16,179 bases of DNA from Candidatus Fermentibacterota bacterium (lineage in GTDB: Bacteria > Fermentibacterota > Fermentibacteria > Fermentibacterales > JCC-6). A program made the translations under genes and the position numbers. Positions within the stretch are counted from its first letter, which is position 1; every line of letters starts with the position of its first letter. The notes beneath the pieces were generated by a model. It was not told the origin of the DNA. It ran no database searches and saw only the letters and a list, made by a program, of their open reading frames with translations. Below, in pieces: positions 8,095-15,153 of this stretch. The stretch is from assembly GCA_030607835.1 (NCBI GenBank), contig JAUWJE010000010.1:1-16179 (forward strand). Reading direction: 5' to 3'.

Positions 8095-8778
8095 ATGTCA
8101 AGGATTATACGAGTGGTCGTACCTGGATTACCGCATCATGTAACGCAGCGTGGTGTGCGGTCGATTGATATCTTTGAAAACGATAGGGATAGACGTTTTT
8201 ATCTCAGGATGCTCTCTGAATCTGCTACAAAGCATAAGCTTGATATCAAATGCTGGTGCTTGATGTCAAATCATGTACACTTGATTGTAGTTCCTGAAAA
8301 CGATGAAAGTCTATCTCAGACAATTGGATCAGCTCACTGGGCGTATGCAATTAATTTCAATGAACGTAAAGGTGTAAAAGGAAGATTGTTCCAGGGAAGA
8401 TTCTATTCAACACCCATGTCTTCTGTACATTACTATGCTGCAGTGCGATATATTCTTCGTAATCCGGTCCGTTCAGGAATTGTTATGAATGCCTGGGATT
8501 ATGAGTGGTCAAGCACGAGATTCCACATGAGATTAATTGATCATGATCCTTTGGTATCTGAACCTGATATATTCAACTTATTCTTAAGCTGGAGGGAATA
8601 TCTTGCGACTGATCCCTGTGAAATAGATCTGATTCGAAAAAGAACAAAGAGCGGTAATCCATGCGGAGAAGAAGACTTTATCAGGAAAATAGAAGGACTA
8701 ACAAATAGAAAATTTCAGATAAGAAGTGTTAATCTAAATATGGCAGATAAACAATACAAAATATCCAAAACTGATTAA
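8095..8778 (+). CDS. REP-associated tyrosine transposase (Y1/HUH family)
   Basis: This 227-residue protein is of the Y1 transposase family that nicks single-stranded DNA through a 5'-phosphotyrosine. The N-terminus has PGLPHHVTQRG; the metal-binding HUH motif is at residues 59-65 (NHVHLIV, His60 and His62). FQGRFYS (99-105) and the tyrosine helix VRYILRNPVRSGIV (117-130, Tyr119 the likely nucleophile) follow. The C-terminal extension with GNPCGEEDFIRKIEGL (187-202) is typical of the RAYT branch. The length is normal for a complete RAYT and no motif is broken. No clear Shine-Dalgarno precedes the ATG at 8095. Codon use is more A/T-rich than in the flanking genes, consistent with recent arrival. 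The stop codon lies inside the right-end hairpin. Confidence 0.9.
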   Translation: MSRIIRVVVPGLPHHVTQRGVRSIDIFENDRDRRFYLRMLSESATKHKLDIKCWCLMSNHVHLIVVPENDESLSQTIGSAHWAYAINFNERKGVKGRLFQGRFYSTPMSSVHYYAAVRYILRNPVRSGIVMNAWDYEWSSTRFHMRLIDHDPLVSEPDIFNLFLSWREYLATDPCEIDLIRKRTKSGNPCGEEDFIRKIEGLTNRKFQIRSVNLNMADKQYKISKTD

Positions 8779-8795
8779 AACGAATGTCGTTTTAA
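8775..8795. other. Right-end hairpin of the mobile element
   Basis: A 9-bp perfect A/T-rich inverted repeat, TTAAAACGA with TCGTTTTAA, encloses a 3-base ATG loop. It includes the transposase stop codon and abuts the right repeat. Subterminal hairpins of this kind are what Y1 transposases recognise on single-stranded DNA. It might also help terminate the two convergent transcripts. Confidence 0.55.
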
Positions 8796-8809
8796 TGGTG
8801 GGTGGCACT
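8784..8809 (-). repeat. Element repeat, right inverted copy
   Basis: Read on the minus strand, this copy is AGTGCCACCCAC, CATTAAAA, CGACAT. It has the same core as the left copies, with a T to C change and a small difference (AT versus C) before GACAT. It supplies the last codons and TAA of the convergent propeller lipoprotein gene. Confidence 0.85.
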
Positions 8810-9721
8810 TTTGTATGCGGGAGCATCGATTGAGAAGATATCATAATTACCTGTTCCACCGGCTCTATCCGATGAGAAGGCAAACCAGCCGGATTCAGGA
8901 TTCCAGGCCGGATATATGTCCTTTCCCGGATCATCAGTAATCTGAACAAGTGTATTGCCATCAAGATCACTGATCCAGATATCCCATTGCCCTGATCTAT
9001 CCGATGAGAAGGCAAACCAGTCATCTTCAGGACCCCAGCATGGATGAATATCATCAGAACTGCTTTCAATAACGACATGAGGGTTTGAACCATCCGGACG
9101 GATGAGCCAGATATCTGACTGTGTACCGTCATTAACCTGGAACAGTATCCACTGTCCGTCAGGTGAATATGATGGGCGCAGGCAATCAAATGATGGAGTG
9201 TAGAAGGAATTGCATGTTGTGGTATCCTCGTTATACTCCGCTTTCCAGAGTCCCCAGTTTGCTTCGGAATACGTACTGAAAAGCAGTGTATCACTGTTCG
9301 GTGACCATGTTGGATGAAGGTGTTTCAGACCATCACTTATAATAGTAGTTGCATATCCGAGATTTCCAGGAACGGTTCTTATGTCCGAGTTTGTAGTTCC
9401 GGAAAAAGCCGCGAAAACTATTTTTCCTTGTGTCGCGCTCCAGCAGCCGGTTGGTCCGACCGATTCATTCAGGTTGGAGGATGTGATGAGTACTGGAGAT
9501 CTCAATCCATCGAAACCATATATGCACGGGGAAGTGCCGTCATTAGATGAAAATATGAGAACACCTCCGTATGGTGACCAGGCAAGAGATGTATCAGCGT
9601 AGTTGCTGGCAACGTAAAGGTATGCACCATCCGGCCATTGTTCCGGTTCCGAAGGGTTGTTTCCGCATGCCGTAAATAGAGCCATTAAGATAACCGTCGA
9701 TACGATGATAGTATATTTCAT
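8792..9721 (-). CDS. TolB-like beta-propeller lipoprotein with C-terminus rewritten by the mobile element
   Basis: The protein is 309 residues from the chosen start. The signal MKYTIIVSTVILMALFTAC has a lipobox cysteine at residue 19, followed by GNNPSEPEQ. The body is a series of PD40/TolB-type blades, each with a W.P or S.DG turn and an F(A)FSSDR or LLFS strand (SLAWSPYGGVLIFSS, HPTWSPNSDTLLFST, RPSYSPDGQWILFQ, CWGPEDDWFAFSSDRSG, AWNPESGWFAFSSDRAG). Such propellers usually bind proteins or peptidoglycan-linked partners at the envelope. The start at 9721 has CGGAG upstream; the longer frame from 9766 would overlap murA and lacks a signal at its N-terminus. It lies 41 bases after murA. The last residues (KSATHH) are encoded by the transposon's right repeat, so the original end was probably lost. 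Confidence 0.83.
   Translation of the reverse strand: MKYTIIVSTVILMALFTACGNNPSEPEQWPDGAYLYVASNYADTSLAWSPYGGVLIFSSNDGTSPCIYGFDGLRSPVLITSSNLNESVGPTGCWSATQGKIVFAAFSGTTNSDIRTVPGNLGYATTIISDGLKHLHPTWSPNSDTLLFSTYSEANWGLWKAEYNEDTTTCNSFYTPSFDCLRPSYSPDGQWILFQVNDGTQSDIWLIRPDGSNPHVVIESSSDDIHPCWGPEDDWFAFSSDRSGQWDIWISDLDGNTLVQITDDPGKDIYPAWNPESGWFAFSSDRAGGTGNYDIFSIDAPAYKSATHH
8864..8888 (-). repeat. Blade repeat A in the propeller gene
   Basis: A 25-base stretch identical to 8996-9020. It encodes the blade strand WFAFSSDR in the last propeller blade. Exact identity at the DNA level suggests recent duplication of a blade or gene conversion between blades. Confidence 0.8.
8996..9020 (-). repeat. Blade repeat B in the propeller gene
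   Basis: The second copy of the 25-base identical stretch, one blade (132 bases, 44 codons) away. It encodes WFAFSSDR followed by SGQWDIW. Confidence 0.8.
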
Positions 9722-9762
9722 TGGATACTCCGATACTGATTCTTCAATGGTTGAGACTCTGT

Positions 9763-11085
9763 TCATCCGTTAAAATTGTCGCTGCACGAAGGTCCGGATG
9801 TAATACTGGCTCCCAGTTTATTCAGTCTGCTTACAAGGTTTTCATAACCGCGTTCGATCTGGTGTACATTTCGTATTATGCTTGTTCCTTCCGCACAAAG
9901 AGCAGCAGTCAGAAGAGCCATTCCCGCTCTTATATCAGGGCTGCTTACATTTGTTCCATGAAGCCTGGAAGGACCAGATACTACTACTCTGTGCGGGTCG
10001 CATTGAATGATGCTTGCACCCATCGCGACCAGCTTATCAACAAAGAAGAGTCTGCTCTCAAACATTTTTTCAAAAATCAGAGAGGTTCCTCTTGATTGAG
10101 TCGCTACTACTACAGCTGTGCTTGTAAGATCCGGTGAAAATCCAGGCCAAGGAGCATCATACACTGTCGGTATGGACCCTCCTCGATCAGGCTGTACTTC
10201 CAAGGTCCGATCACCATCAATGATAACAGAGTCATCCTTTAACTCAATTGTAACTCCCAACTTGGAGAATCCATTCATGATTGGTTGAATGATATTATCT
10301 GGAACACCTGGAATTAATACTTTTCCGCCGCAGCATGCGGCAAGACCGATGAAACTGCCGATCTCGATGTGATCAGGTACAATTGTATGCTCAGTGCCTT
10401 CCAGAAGACTGCTTCTGCCGACTATACAAATTCTGTTTGTACCGATTCCAGTGATGAACGCTCCCATGGAAACAAGCATTGTTGCCAGATCCTGAACGTT
10501 AGGCTCGCATGCAGCGTTGTAGATAACAGTTTCTCCCTCAGCGAACGTAGCTGCCATCAGAGCGTTCTCCGTTGCTGTTACGGATGGCTCATCTAGAAGA
10601 ATTGATCTTCCCCTCAATTTCTTTGCTGAGAATGAGAATTTATTATCAATGAAAGCAACTTCAGCACCCATCTTTTCAAGAAAAAGGAAGTGTGTATCCA
10701 ACCTTCTTCTTCCAATTACATCCCCGCCTGGAGGTGGAAGTTGTACTCGTCCGGTTCTAGCCACGAGTGGACCTGCGAGAAGGATGGATGCTCTTATTAC
10801 TCGACACAGGTCTTCTTCAATGTTATCAGGATTGATACATGCTGCGTTCAGTTTGTATGAACCGTCACCGAGTGCGGTTATCTTAACACCGATGCTTTCC
10901 AGTAGAGCAAGCATCGCTTTCACATCTCTGATTTCAGGTAAATTGTGAAGAACAACGTCCTTGTCTGAAAGAATACATGCGGAGAGAATTGGAAGAGCAG
11001 CATTCTTGCTGCCTGACGGGTTCAATACTCCCGAAAGCTGTTTCCCTCCTTCGACAATGTACTCATCGGATGAAGGAAGTGTCAT
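9763..11085 (-). CDS. murA: UDP-N-acetylglucosamine 1-carboxyvinyltransferase MurA, Cys-to-Asp variant
   Basis: MurA transfers enolpyruvate from PEP to UDP-GlcNAc, the first committed step of peptidoglycan synthesis, in the cytoplasm. The 440 residues fit the family (about 420). Visible motifs are PSGSKNAALPIL (Lys27-Asn28, matching Lys22-Asn23 of the E. coli enzyme), the loop PPPGGDVIGRRRLDTH (117-132), PWPGFSPD (the conserved Asp), and DIRAGMALLTAAL with the conserved Arg, then IERGYENL near the end. In the loop the usual catalytic Cys is Asp122 (GAT at 10720-10722), while the conserved Arg five residues on is kept. The same change is known in Mycobacterium and Chlamydia, where the enzyme stays active and is insensitive to fosfomycin. 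Its ATG shares one base with the upstream exonuclease stop (TAATG), so the two are translationally coupled. Enzyme identity is firm; the resistance is inference. Confidence 0.95.
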   Translation of the reverse strand: MTLPSSDEYIVEGGKQLSGVLNPSGSKNAALPILSACILSDKDVVLHNLPEIRDVKAMLALLESIGVKITALGDGSYKLNAACINPDNIEEDLCRVIRASILLAGPLVARTGRVQLPPPGGDVIGRRRLDTHFLFLEKMGAEVAFIDNKFSFSAKKLRGRSILLDEPSVTATENALMAATFAEGETVIYNAACEPNVQDLATMLVSMGAFITGIGTNRICIVGRSSLLEGTEHTIVPDHIEIGSFIGLAACCGGKVLIPGVPDNIIQPIMNGFSKLGVTIELKDDSVIIDGDRTLEVQPDRGGSIPTVYDAPWPGFSPDLTSTAVVVATQSRGTSLIFEKMFESRLFFVDKLVAMGASIIQCDPHRVVVSGPSRLHGTNVSSPDIRAGMALLTAALCAEGTSIIRNVHQIERGYENLVSRLNKLGASITSGPSCSDNFNG

Positions 11086-11888
11086 TATTTGCTTCCTTTC
11101 TTTCCCGTTTTGCGGAGGAGAGTGTGATAAAGATCAGGATAATCGTCAGGTATCCATTGTTGTCGGAGAAGCCATCTGACATAATCTTCATCCTGAGCTA
11201 CAATGTCCTCTACAAGTTGTCCCCTGTACTTGCCAAATGAGAATATCTTTATTTCCAATGAGGATTGTGTGAATTCCACTAACTCCTTCCAGCTCTCCGA
11301 AGTTGTAAGATGCTGTTCAATAATGAATTCTATAAGAGCTCGAACAAGTTCTGTATCAAACATTGCTCTATGAGCATTACCGGTAATACTGGAATCCAGC
11401 TCGAACCTGTACCTTAGAACCTGAAGTGCATGGGAGGGAATTGAAGGCCAGGTATGTCTGGTTAGTCTTAGTGAATCCAGCTTCATATCAGGTGTGATAT
11501 CGCTGAAAACTCGAGGGAGTTGCCGAGTCAGTATTCCCAGATCGAATGGAAGATTGTGCGCGCATATAAGGTCAGCTTTACTTACAAGTTCCTGAATGTC
11601 ATCTGATATGCTTTCAAGAGATGGTTTTCCCTCCAGCATACTGTTTGTTATGTGATGGATTGCAGATGCCTCTGGAGGAATTGGATCTGTTGGCAGCACA
11701 AGTTCAATCAACTCTATGTCCTGATCAGGTACTCTGGAGAAGTCATTGTAAGTACTTAATATAAAAGCAACTTCGCATATCTGTGCTGTTTCGGGATCGA
11801 TCCCGGTGGTTTCAGTATCAAGATACAGGACCCTCCGGGTTTCCCCTTGATTGCCTGTGCTGAAAAAGAGATCGAGTTCATTTTTCAT
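11085..11888 (-). CDS. DnaQ-like 3'-5' exonuclease with ExoX-type C-terminal domain
   Basis: This 267-residue protein has a DEDDh exonuclease fold: motif I YLDTETTG (Asp24, Glu26), motif II HNLPFDLG (His111 to Asp116), and motif III HRAMFD (His173, Asp178). It removes nucleotides from DNA 3' ends, or possibly RNA. Residues ~203-255 (FSFGKYRGQLVEDIVAQDEDYVRWLLRQQWIPDD) match the small domain that follows the nuclease domain in exodeoxyribonuclease X-like proteins. It is therefore a stand-alone repair or proofreading-type nuclease, not a polymerase III epsilon subunit. No Shine-Dalgarno is visible before the ATG. It is first in the minus-strand unit with murA and the propeller lipoprotein; linking a nuclease to murA by TAATG overlap has no obvious functional reason. 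Confidence 0.9.
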   Translation of the reverse strand: MKNELDLFFSTGNQGETRRVLYLDTETTGIDPETAQICEVAFILSTYNDFSRVPDQDIELIELVLPTDPIPPEASAIHHITNSMLEGKPSLESISDDIQELVSKADLICAHNLPFDLGILTRQLPRVFSDITPDMKLDSLRLTRHTWPSIPSHALQVLRYRFELDSSITGNAHRAMFDTELVRALIEFIIEQHLTTSESWKELVEFTQSSLEIKIFSFGKYRGQLVEDIVAQDEDYVRWLLRQQWIPDDYPDLYHTLLRKTGKKGSK

Positions 11889-11978
11889 AAGTATATACTA
11901 ATTCCCAAAGCTCCAATTGAAAACCCGAAAGTCTGATGGCTATTACTCATTACTCATCTTGAATTTCGTGCTTATTTT

Positions 11979-12005
11979 TTGAAATTTGTTGTAATTATGT
12001 ATAAT
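11979..12005 (+). promoter_or_regulatory. Candidate sigma-70-type promoter for the 551-residue lipoprotein gene
   Basis: TTGAAA (11979-11984) and a perfect TATAAT (12000-12005) lie 15 bases apart in the 164-base divergent gap, with the ATG 47 bases downstream. The spacing is shorter than the usual 16-18, so the -35 assignment is weak while the -10 is good. A tandem 7-base repeat (ATTACTC twice, 11943-11956) lies upstream and could be an operator. Confidence 0.45.
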
Positions 12006-12052
12006 AAGGTAAAGCTGATGAAAACAGTCATTACTAATTCTTTGGAGGAGTT

Positions 12053-13708
12053 ATGAAAACAATAATGTTGTTTGCAGTTGTGCTTGTTGCTATCTTTGCT
12101 GCATGTGGTGCTCAACCAGAGGAGGATGCACCGGTATCCGCCCTGGATATTCTTCCGGATAATGTCCTTTTCTCCATGGCCATTATCAACCCGGCAACCG
12201 TTATTTCTTCCCTTGACATTTATGGCTCAGGTATTCCAATTCTTGGGGAAAGCGCTGTTTCAGGGTGGATATTATCACTTCTGGATTGTGCGGATATGGC
12301 TGAAGTAGAAACAAAACTGGGTATTGATGTTGATGGCAGTCTTGTTCTCTTCATGCAGAGCATGATGCCACAGAGCATTGGTGTCGCCATGTCTGTTACA
12401 GATGAAGATGTTTTCTGGACTAATATCGGCCTGACCCCGGAAGTCGGTGAGCCGTTGGATGGTTTTGAAGTCAGCACAATTGATGCCGGATTCGGTAACC
12501 TGTATTTCTGCAGTACTCGTGGATTACTCCTTGGTGCAGGAAGCAGAGCAGGACTTCAGAGTATACTGGAACGAATTGACGGATCGCTGCCGATGTCATT
12601 ACCTGGAATTCCTGATGGAAGTATCTACTTCTACGCGGATATAGCATCATTTGGTCCGATGGCTGCCAGCCAGCTAGCTATGGTTCGACCACAGATAATC
12701 GCTAACATGGATGATGCAGAAGGTGTTGGAGCAGAACTTACTGAAAAAGTACTTGGATTGTATTTCGATATAATCAATCTGTTCCTGATGGAAACAAGTT
12801 CTGTTGATTTCGTTCTATCATTCGAGACCGAATATGTTACTGGAAGCTCTTCAGTGAGATTTGTACCCGGATCTTCTCTTGACCAGTATGTCATTCCGGT
12901 TGAAATTAACGATTTGACCGGATTAATTCCAGCTGGTAATGCAATCGCTGGCAGGGTCAGTATCGATCCAAAGACAAGTGAAGTCGCAATGAACGCCGTG
13001 TTTGATGCCATAGGCATTGAAGATGTCCCCCAGGACATGGTCACTTTCTGGGCTGAGTGCTCTAACAATACAGCTATGTCAATGATCAGTGATCCCGATA
13101 ACCCGATGCATATCATAGCTGTTTACGAGATGCCGGAAGGAGCCGGACTTGAACAGGTCCGGGAGGTTTACAGTATTCAGTTCTCTATTATGAGCAACCT
13201 TATTGACTTACCCGGCTTATCACTCTCAGAAGTGCAGTATGCGGAAATTGATGGAATTGAATGGATTACATTTGGCATGGATATGGATATGACGGAACTC
13301 CAGCCTGATGTGGAAGACAGCGCTCCGCTTGCTCAGAACGTCTCATGGACAGCCTGGATGACTGTCAGCGATGGGATTCTCTACACCGAGATGGCTGAAC
13401 TTCCCCTGATAGTCCCTCAGTTAATCGCTGGAACCTGGCAGGGAGAGACTGTTGAGAGCATGCCTGCAATGCGGAATATCTCAGATTCAGCGGAAATCGC
13501 GATGCTGATCAACATTCCTGAATATCTCAACATGGCGCTGTCAATGTCCGGACTTGAAGTACCTTTCATCGATGCTGAACCTGTCTGGCTCGAGATAGAG
13601 GTGGATTTCACAGGTGGAGGTGTAGAGAAGCATTTCCGTGTATCCGGAACGGGACTGGCCGCATTTACAGGTCAGGCGATTCAGGTGCTTGGAGCTCTGA
13701 ATCAGTGA
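12053..13708 (+). CDS. Lipoprotein of unknown function, 551 residues
   Basis: The N-terminus MKTIMLFAVVLVAIFAAC is a lipoprotein signal with Cys at residue 18, followed by GAQPEEDAP. The mature part starts SALDILPDNVLFSMAIINP and alternates hydrophobic strands with acidic segments (FSMAIINP, GSLVLFMQSM, SIGVAMSVTDE, LLLGAGSRAGLQSILERI, GSIYFYADIA). It resembles the layout of large bacterial surface proteins in the DUF3352-like group (two repeated half-domains that begin with an ILPADT-type strand), but I am not sure of the family. The protein is acidic and rich in Met, Ile and Asp, with no catalytic motif that I can see. The start has GGAGGAG just upstream. It is a single-gene unit with its own candidate promoter, and ends at a hairpin shared with the convergent pth. 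Confidence 0.82.
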   Translation: MKTIMLFAVVLVAIFAACGAQPEEDAPVSALDILPDNVLFSMAIINPATVISSLDIYGSGIPILGESAVSGWILSLLDCADMAEVETKLGIDVDGSLVLFMQSMMPQSIGVAMSVTDEDVFWTNIGLTPEVGEPLDGFEVSTIDAGFGNLYFCSTRGLLLGAGSRAGLQSILERIDGSLPMSLPGIPDGSIYFYADIASFGPMAASQLAMVRPQIIANMDDAEGVGAELTEKVLGLYFDIINLFLMETSSVDFVLSFETEYVTGSSSVRFVPGSSLDQYVIPVEINDLTGLIPAGNAIAGRVSIDPKTSEVAMNAVFDAIGIEDVPQDMVTFWAECSNNTAMSMISDPDNPMHIIAVYEMPEGAGLEQVREVYSIQFSIMSNLIDLPGLSLSEVQYAEIDGIEWITFGMDMDMTELQPDVEDSAPLAQNVSWTAWMTVSDGILYTEMAELPLIVPQLIAGTWQGETVESMPAMRNISDSAEIAMLINIPEYLNMALSMSGLEVPFIDAEPVWLEIEVDFTGGGVEKHFRVSGTGLAAFTGQAIQVLGALNQ

Positions 13709-13734
13709 GAGTTTAATTATCAGTCTATTTAGGT

Positions 13735-13764
13735 TATCGGCAGTCACTGTTGTGACTGCCGATA
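13735..13764. terminator. Bidirectional hairpin terminator
   Basis: A perfect 13-bp stem, TATCGGCAGTCAC with GTGACTGCCGATA, has a TGTT loop. It sits between the convergent 551-residue lipoprotein gene (stop 26 bases before it) and pth (stop 27 bases beyond it). Neither side has a long T-run, but the position and stem quality fit a shared terminator. Confidence 0.7.
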
Positions 13765-13791
13765 GCTATATTGAAGCTGAAATTTGCGAGA

Positions 13792-14361
13792 CTATAGAAC
13801 AGGTTTTCTGTTGTATTTTTCCTGCGCTGCAATCGTTCCCTCTTTTATGAAGAGTGTTACGCAATCAGCTGCAATATGAGCCATCCGTGAAGCTTCCTCT
13901 TCCAATTTCTCCGGAACACGGTCAAGCACGAAATCAGCGAGGTCAGAACCACCCGGTGCTGGACCAATACCTATTCGAAGACGGGCGAAGTCCTCAGTAC
14001 CGAGACATTCGATAATATCTCTAAGGCCATTATGTCCCCCATGAGATCCTCTGGCTCTTAATCTGAGATGACCAAGATCAAGGTTAATATCGTCACAGAC
14101 AACCAGTAATTCAGCAGGATCATAATCTTTGATATTGAGAAATGTTGCTATTGCTTTACCGCTTCTGTTCATGTAATCAGCGGGTTTGATCAGGTCCGGA
14201 CCATCCGGGAGAACAGTTGCGATAAAGAGTCCCGCATCTATGAATTGAACGCCGGCTTCTCTGGCCAGTATATCGGCCACCCAGAAGCCGGCGTTATGCC
14301 ATGTCATGCAGTACTTCTTCCCCGGATTACCAAGACATGCGATAAGCCGGGGATTAGCCAA
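13792..14361 (-). CDS. pth: Peptidyl-tRNA hydrolase
   Basis: Pth frees tRNA from peptidyl-tRNAs dropped by stalled ribosomes. The 189 residues match the family. Key residues are in place: Asn12 in CLGNPGKKY, His22 in TWHNAGFW (the catalytic base), Asn65 in KPADYMNRSG, Asp90 in LLVVCDDINLDLG, and Asn111 in GSHGGHNGLRDII. The start codon is TTG at 14361. It is forced, because the rplY stop lies three bases upstream in the same frame and the next ATG would remove Asn12. No strong Shine-Dalgarno is visible, so translation probably depends on ribosomes finishing rplY. Pairing of rplY and pth is common in bacteria. It is the last gene of the operon, followed by the bidirectional hairpin. Confidence 0.95.
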   Translation of the reverse strand: MANPRLIACLGNPGKKYCMTWHNAGFWVADILAREAGVQFIDAGLFIATVLPDGPDLIKPADYMNRSGKAIATFLNIKDYDPAELLVVCDDINLDLGHLRLRARGSHGGHNGLRDIIECLGTEDFARLRIGIGPAPGGSDLADFVLDRVPEKLEEEASRMAHIAADCVTLFIKEGTIAAQEKYNRKPVL

Positions 14362-14364
14362 TGG

Positions 14365-15039
14365 TTACTCTTTTTTGGAGGTGGGAGTATCTGTACTCTC
14401 TTTTTCTTCTTCTTCTTCACCCTCGAGTTCAGCAGCTTCCTCTCCTTCGAGAAGGTCTTCCTCTTCAACTTCAACCTTCGCAACACTGGGAGCAACAACG
14501 GAAGCCACAACCAGATCGCTGTCCATATCCAGGGTTAAAGTATCCGAAAGTACGATGTCTGATAGGTGAATTGTATCTCCAATTTCGAGATGTCCCACAT
14601 CAACGGTCACAGAACCGGGAATGTCCTTAGCTCTAACCTTGATGAGAATCTCATGAAGAGCATGTTCAAGAACTCCACCCATCGTCACGCCAACCGGAAT
14701 ATTCTCAAGGCGTATATGTATGGGAACTGAGACTATCTGATCTTCAGAAACTCTCAGAAAATCGATGTGAACAGGTTTGTCTGTAATTATGTCCCATTGT
14801 ACATCCTTGACAATTGCTGTTACCGGAGATTTTCTACCCATTTTAAGATTAATGATACCGGTAGATGTGGAGTAACCTACAGCGTCCATGAACTCTTTTT
14901 CATTTACAGCAACAGTCAGCTCACTGCCTCCTCTGCCGTAAACAACAGCTGGAATAACTCCTGCGCGACGGAGTCTTCTTGCTGGTCTGGATCCGAACTC
15001 CAATCGTTCGGTAATTCCCAGTGTTTTTTTCAAAGGCAT
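14365..15039 (-). CDS. rplY: 50S ribosomal protein L25/general stress protein CTC
   Basis: L25 binds 5S rRNA. The 224 residues make this the long CTC/TL5 form: the L25 domain spans ~1-94 (GSRPARRLRRAGVIPAVVYG, TSTGIINL, HIDFLRVS), the second beta domain spans ~95-182 (VPIHIRLENIPVGV, ILIKVRAKDIPGSVTVDVGHLEIGD), and then a very acidic tail runs to the end. The tail includes a run of Glu codons encoded by a GAA triplet repeat (14400s), which could vary in length by slippage. A purine-rich AAAGGA lies eight to nine bases upstream of the ATG. The gene follows tRNA-Gln by 38 bases, with no obvious promoter between them, and is followed after three bases by pth. Confidence 0.95.
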   Translation of the reverse strand: MPLKKTLGITERLEFGSRPARRLRRAGVIPAVVYGRGGSELTVAVNEKEFMDAVGYSTSTGIINLKMGRKSPVTAIVKDVQWDIITDKPVHIDFLRVSEDQIVSVPIHIRLENIPVGVTMGGVLEHALHEILIKVRAKDIPGSVTVDVGHLEIGDTIHLSDIVLSDTLTLDMDSDLVVASVVAPSVAKVEVEEEDLLEGEEAAELEGEEEEEKESTDTPTSKKE

Positions 15040-15077
15040 TACTATATCCTTTCTCTCTCCTTGTTACTGCGGAATGA

Positions 15078-15153
15078 TGGCTGGGGCGGGAGGATTCGAA
15101 CACCCAAATGCAGGGACCAAAACCCTGTGTCTTAACCATTTGACGACGCCCCA
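15078..15153 (-). tRNA. trnQ: tRNA-Gln (anticodon UUG)
   Basis: This is a 76-base cloverleaf on the minus strand. Acceptor TGGGGCG pairs with CGCCCCA, then G and an encoded CCA follow. The anticodon stem CAGGG/CCCTG holds the loop TTTTGGT with anticodon TTG, and the T arm contains GTTCGAATC. It sits between ispE and rplY, probably cut out of the common transcript by RNase P and tRNase activities. Its first 22 bases overlap the 3' end of the ispE coding frame. Confidence 0.95.

Larger units (their letters stand above)
7966..8809 (+). mobile_element. REP/RAYT-type element carrying a Y1 transposase gene
   Basis: A lower-G+C segment contains one transposase gene and is bounded by copies of one repeat: two direct copies at the left (7966-7995 and 8004-8033) and one inverted copy at the right (8784-8809). 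The conserved outer edge is AGTGCCACCCAC, and the inner edge carries TTAAAA then GACAT. The layout matches REP-associated tyrosine transposases, whose genes sit between REP-like repeats. IS200/IS605-type movement makes no target duplication, and none is seen. The exact ends are uncertain by a few bases. The element lies just after the upstream operon's terminator and at the 3' end of the convergent propeller lipoprotein gene. Confidence 0.75.

Noticed and set aside
9722..9766. Longer propeller lipoprotein from the ATG at 9766
   Set aside because: The lipoprotein signal begins at the internal Met at 9721, which also has a GGAG site; the longer version would bury the signal.
14245..14630. Plus-strand ORFs rich in Phe/Ser/Leu opposite rplY and pth
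   Set aside because: They are antisense products of the acidic GAA-rich tail and not real genes.
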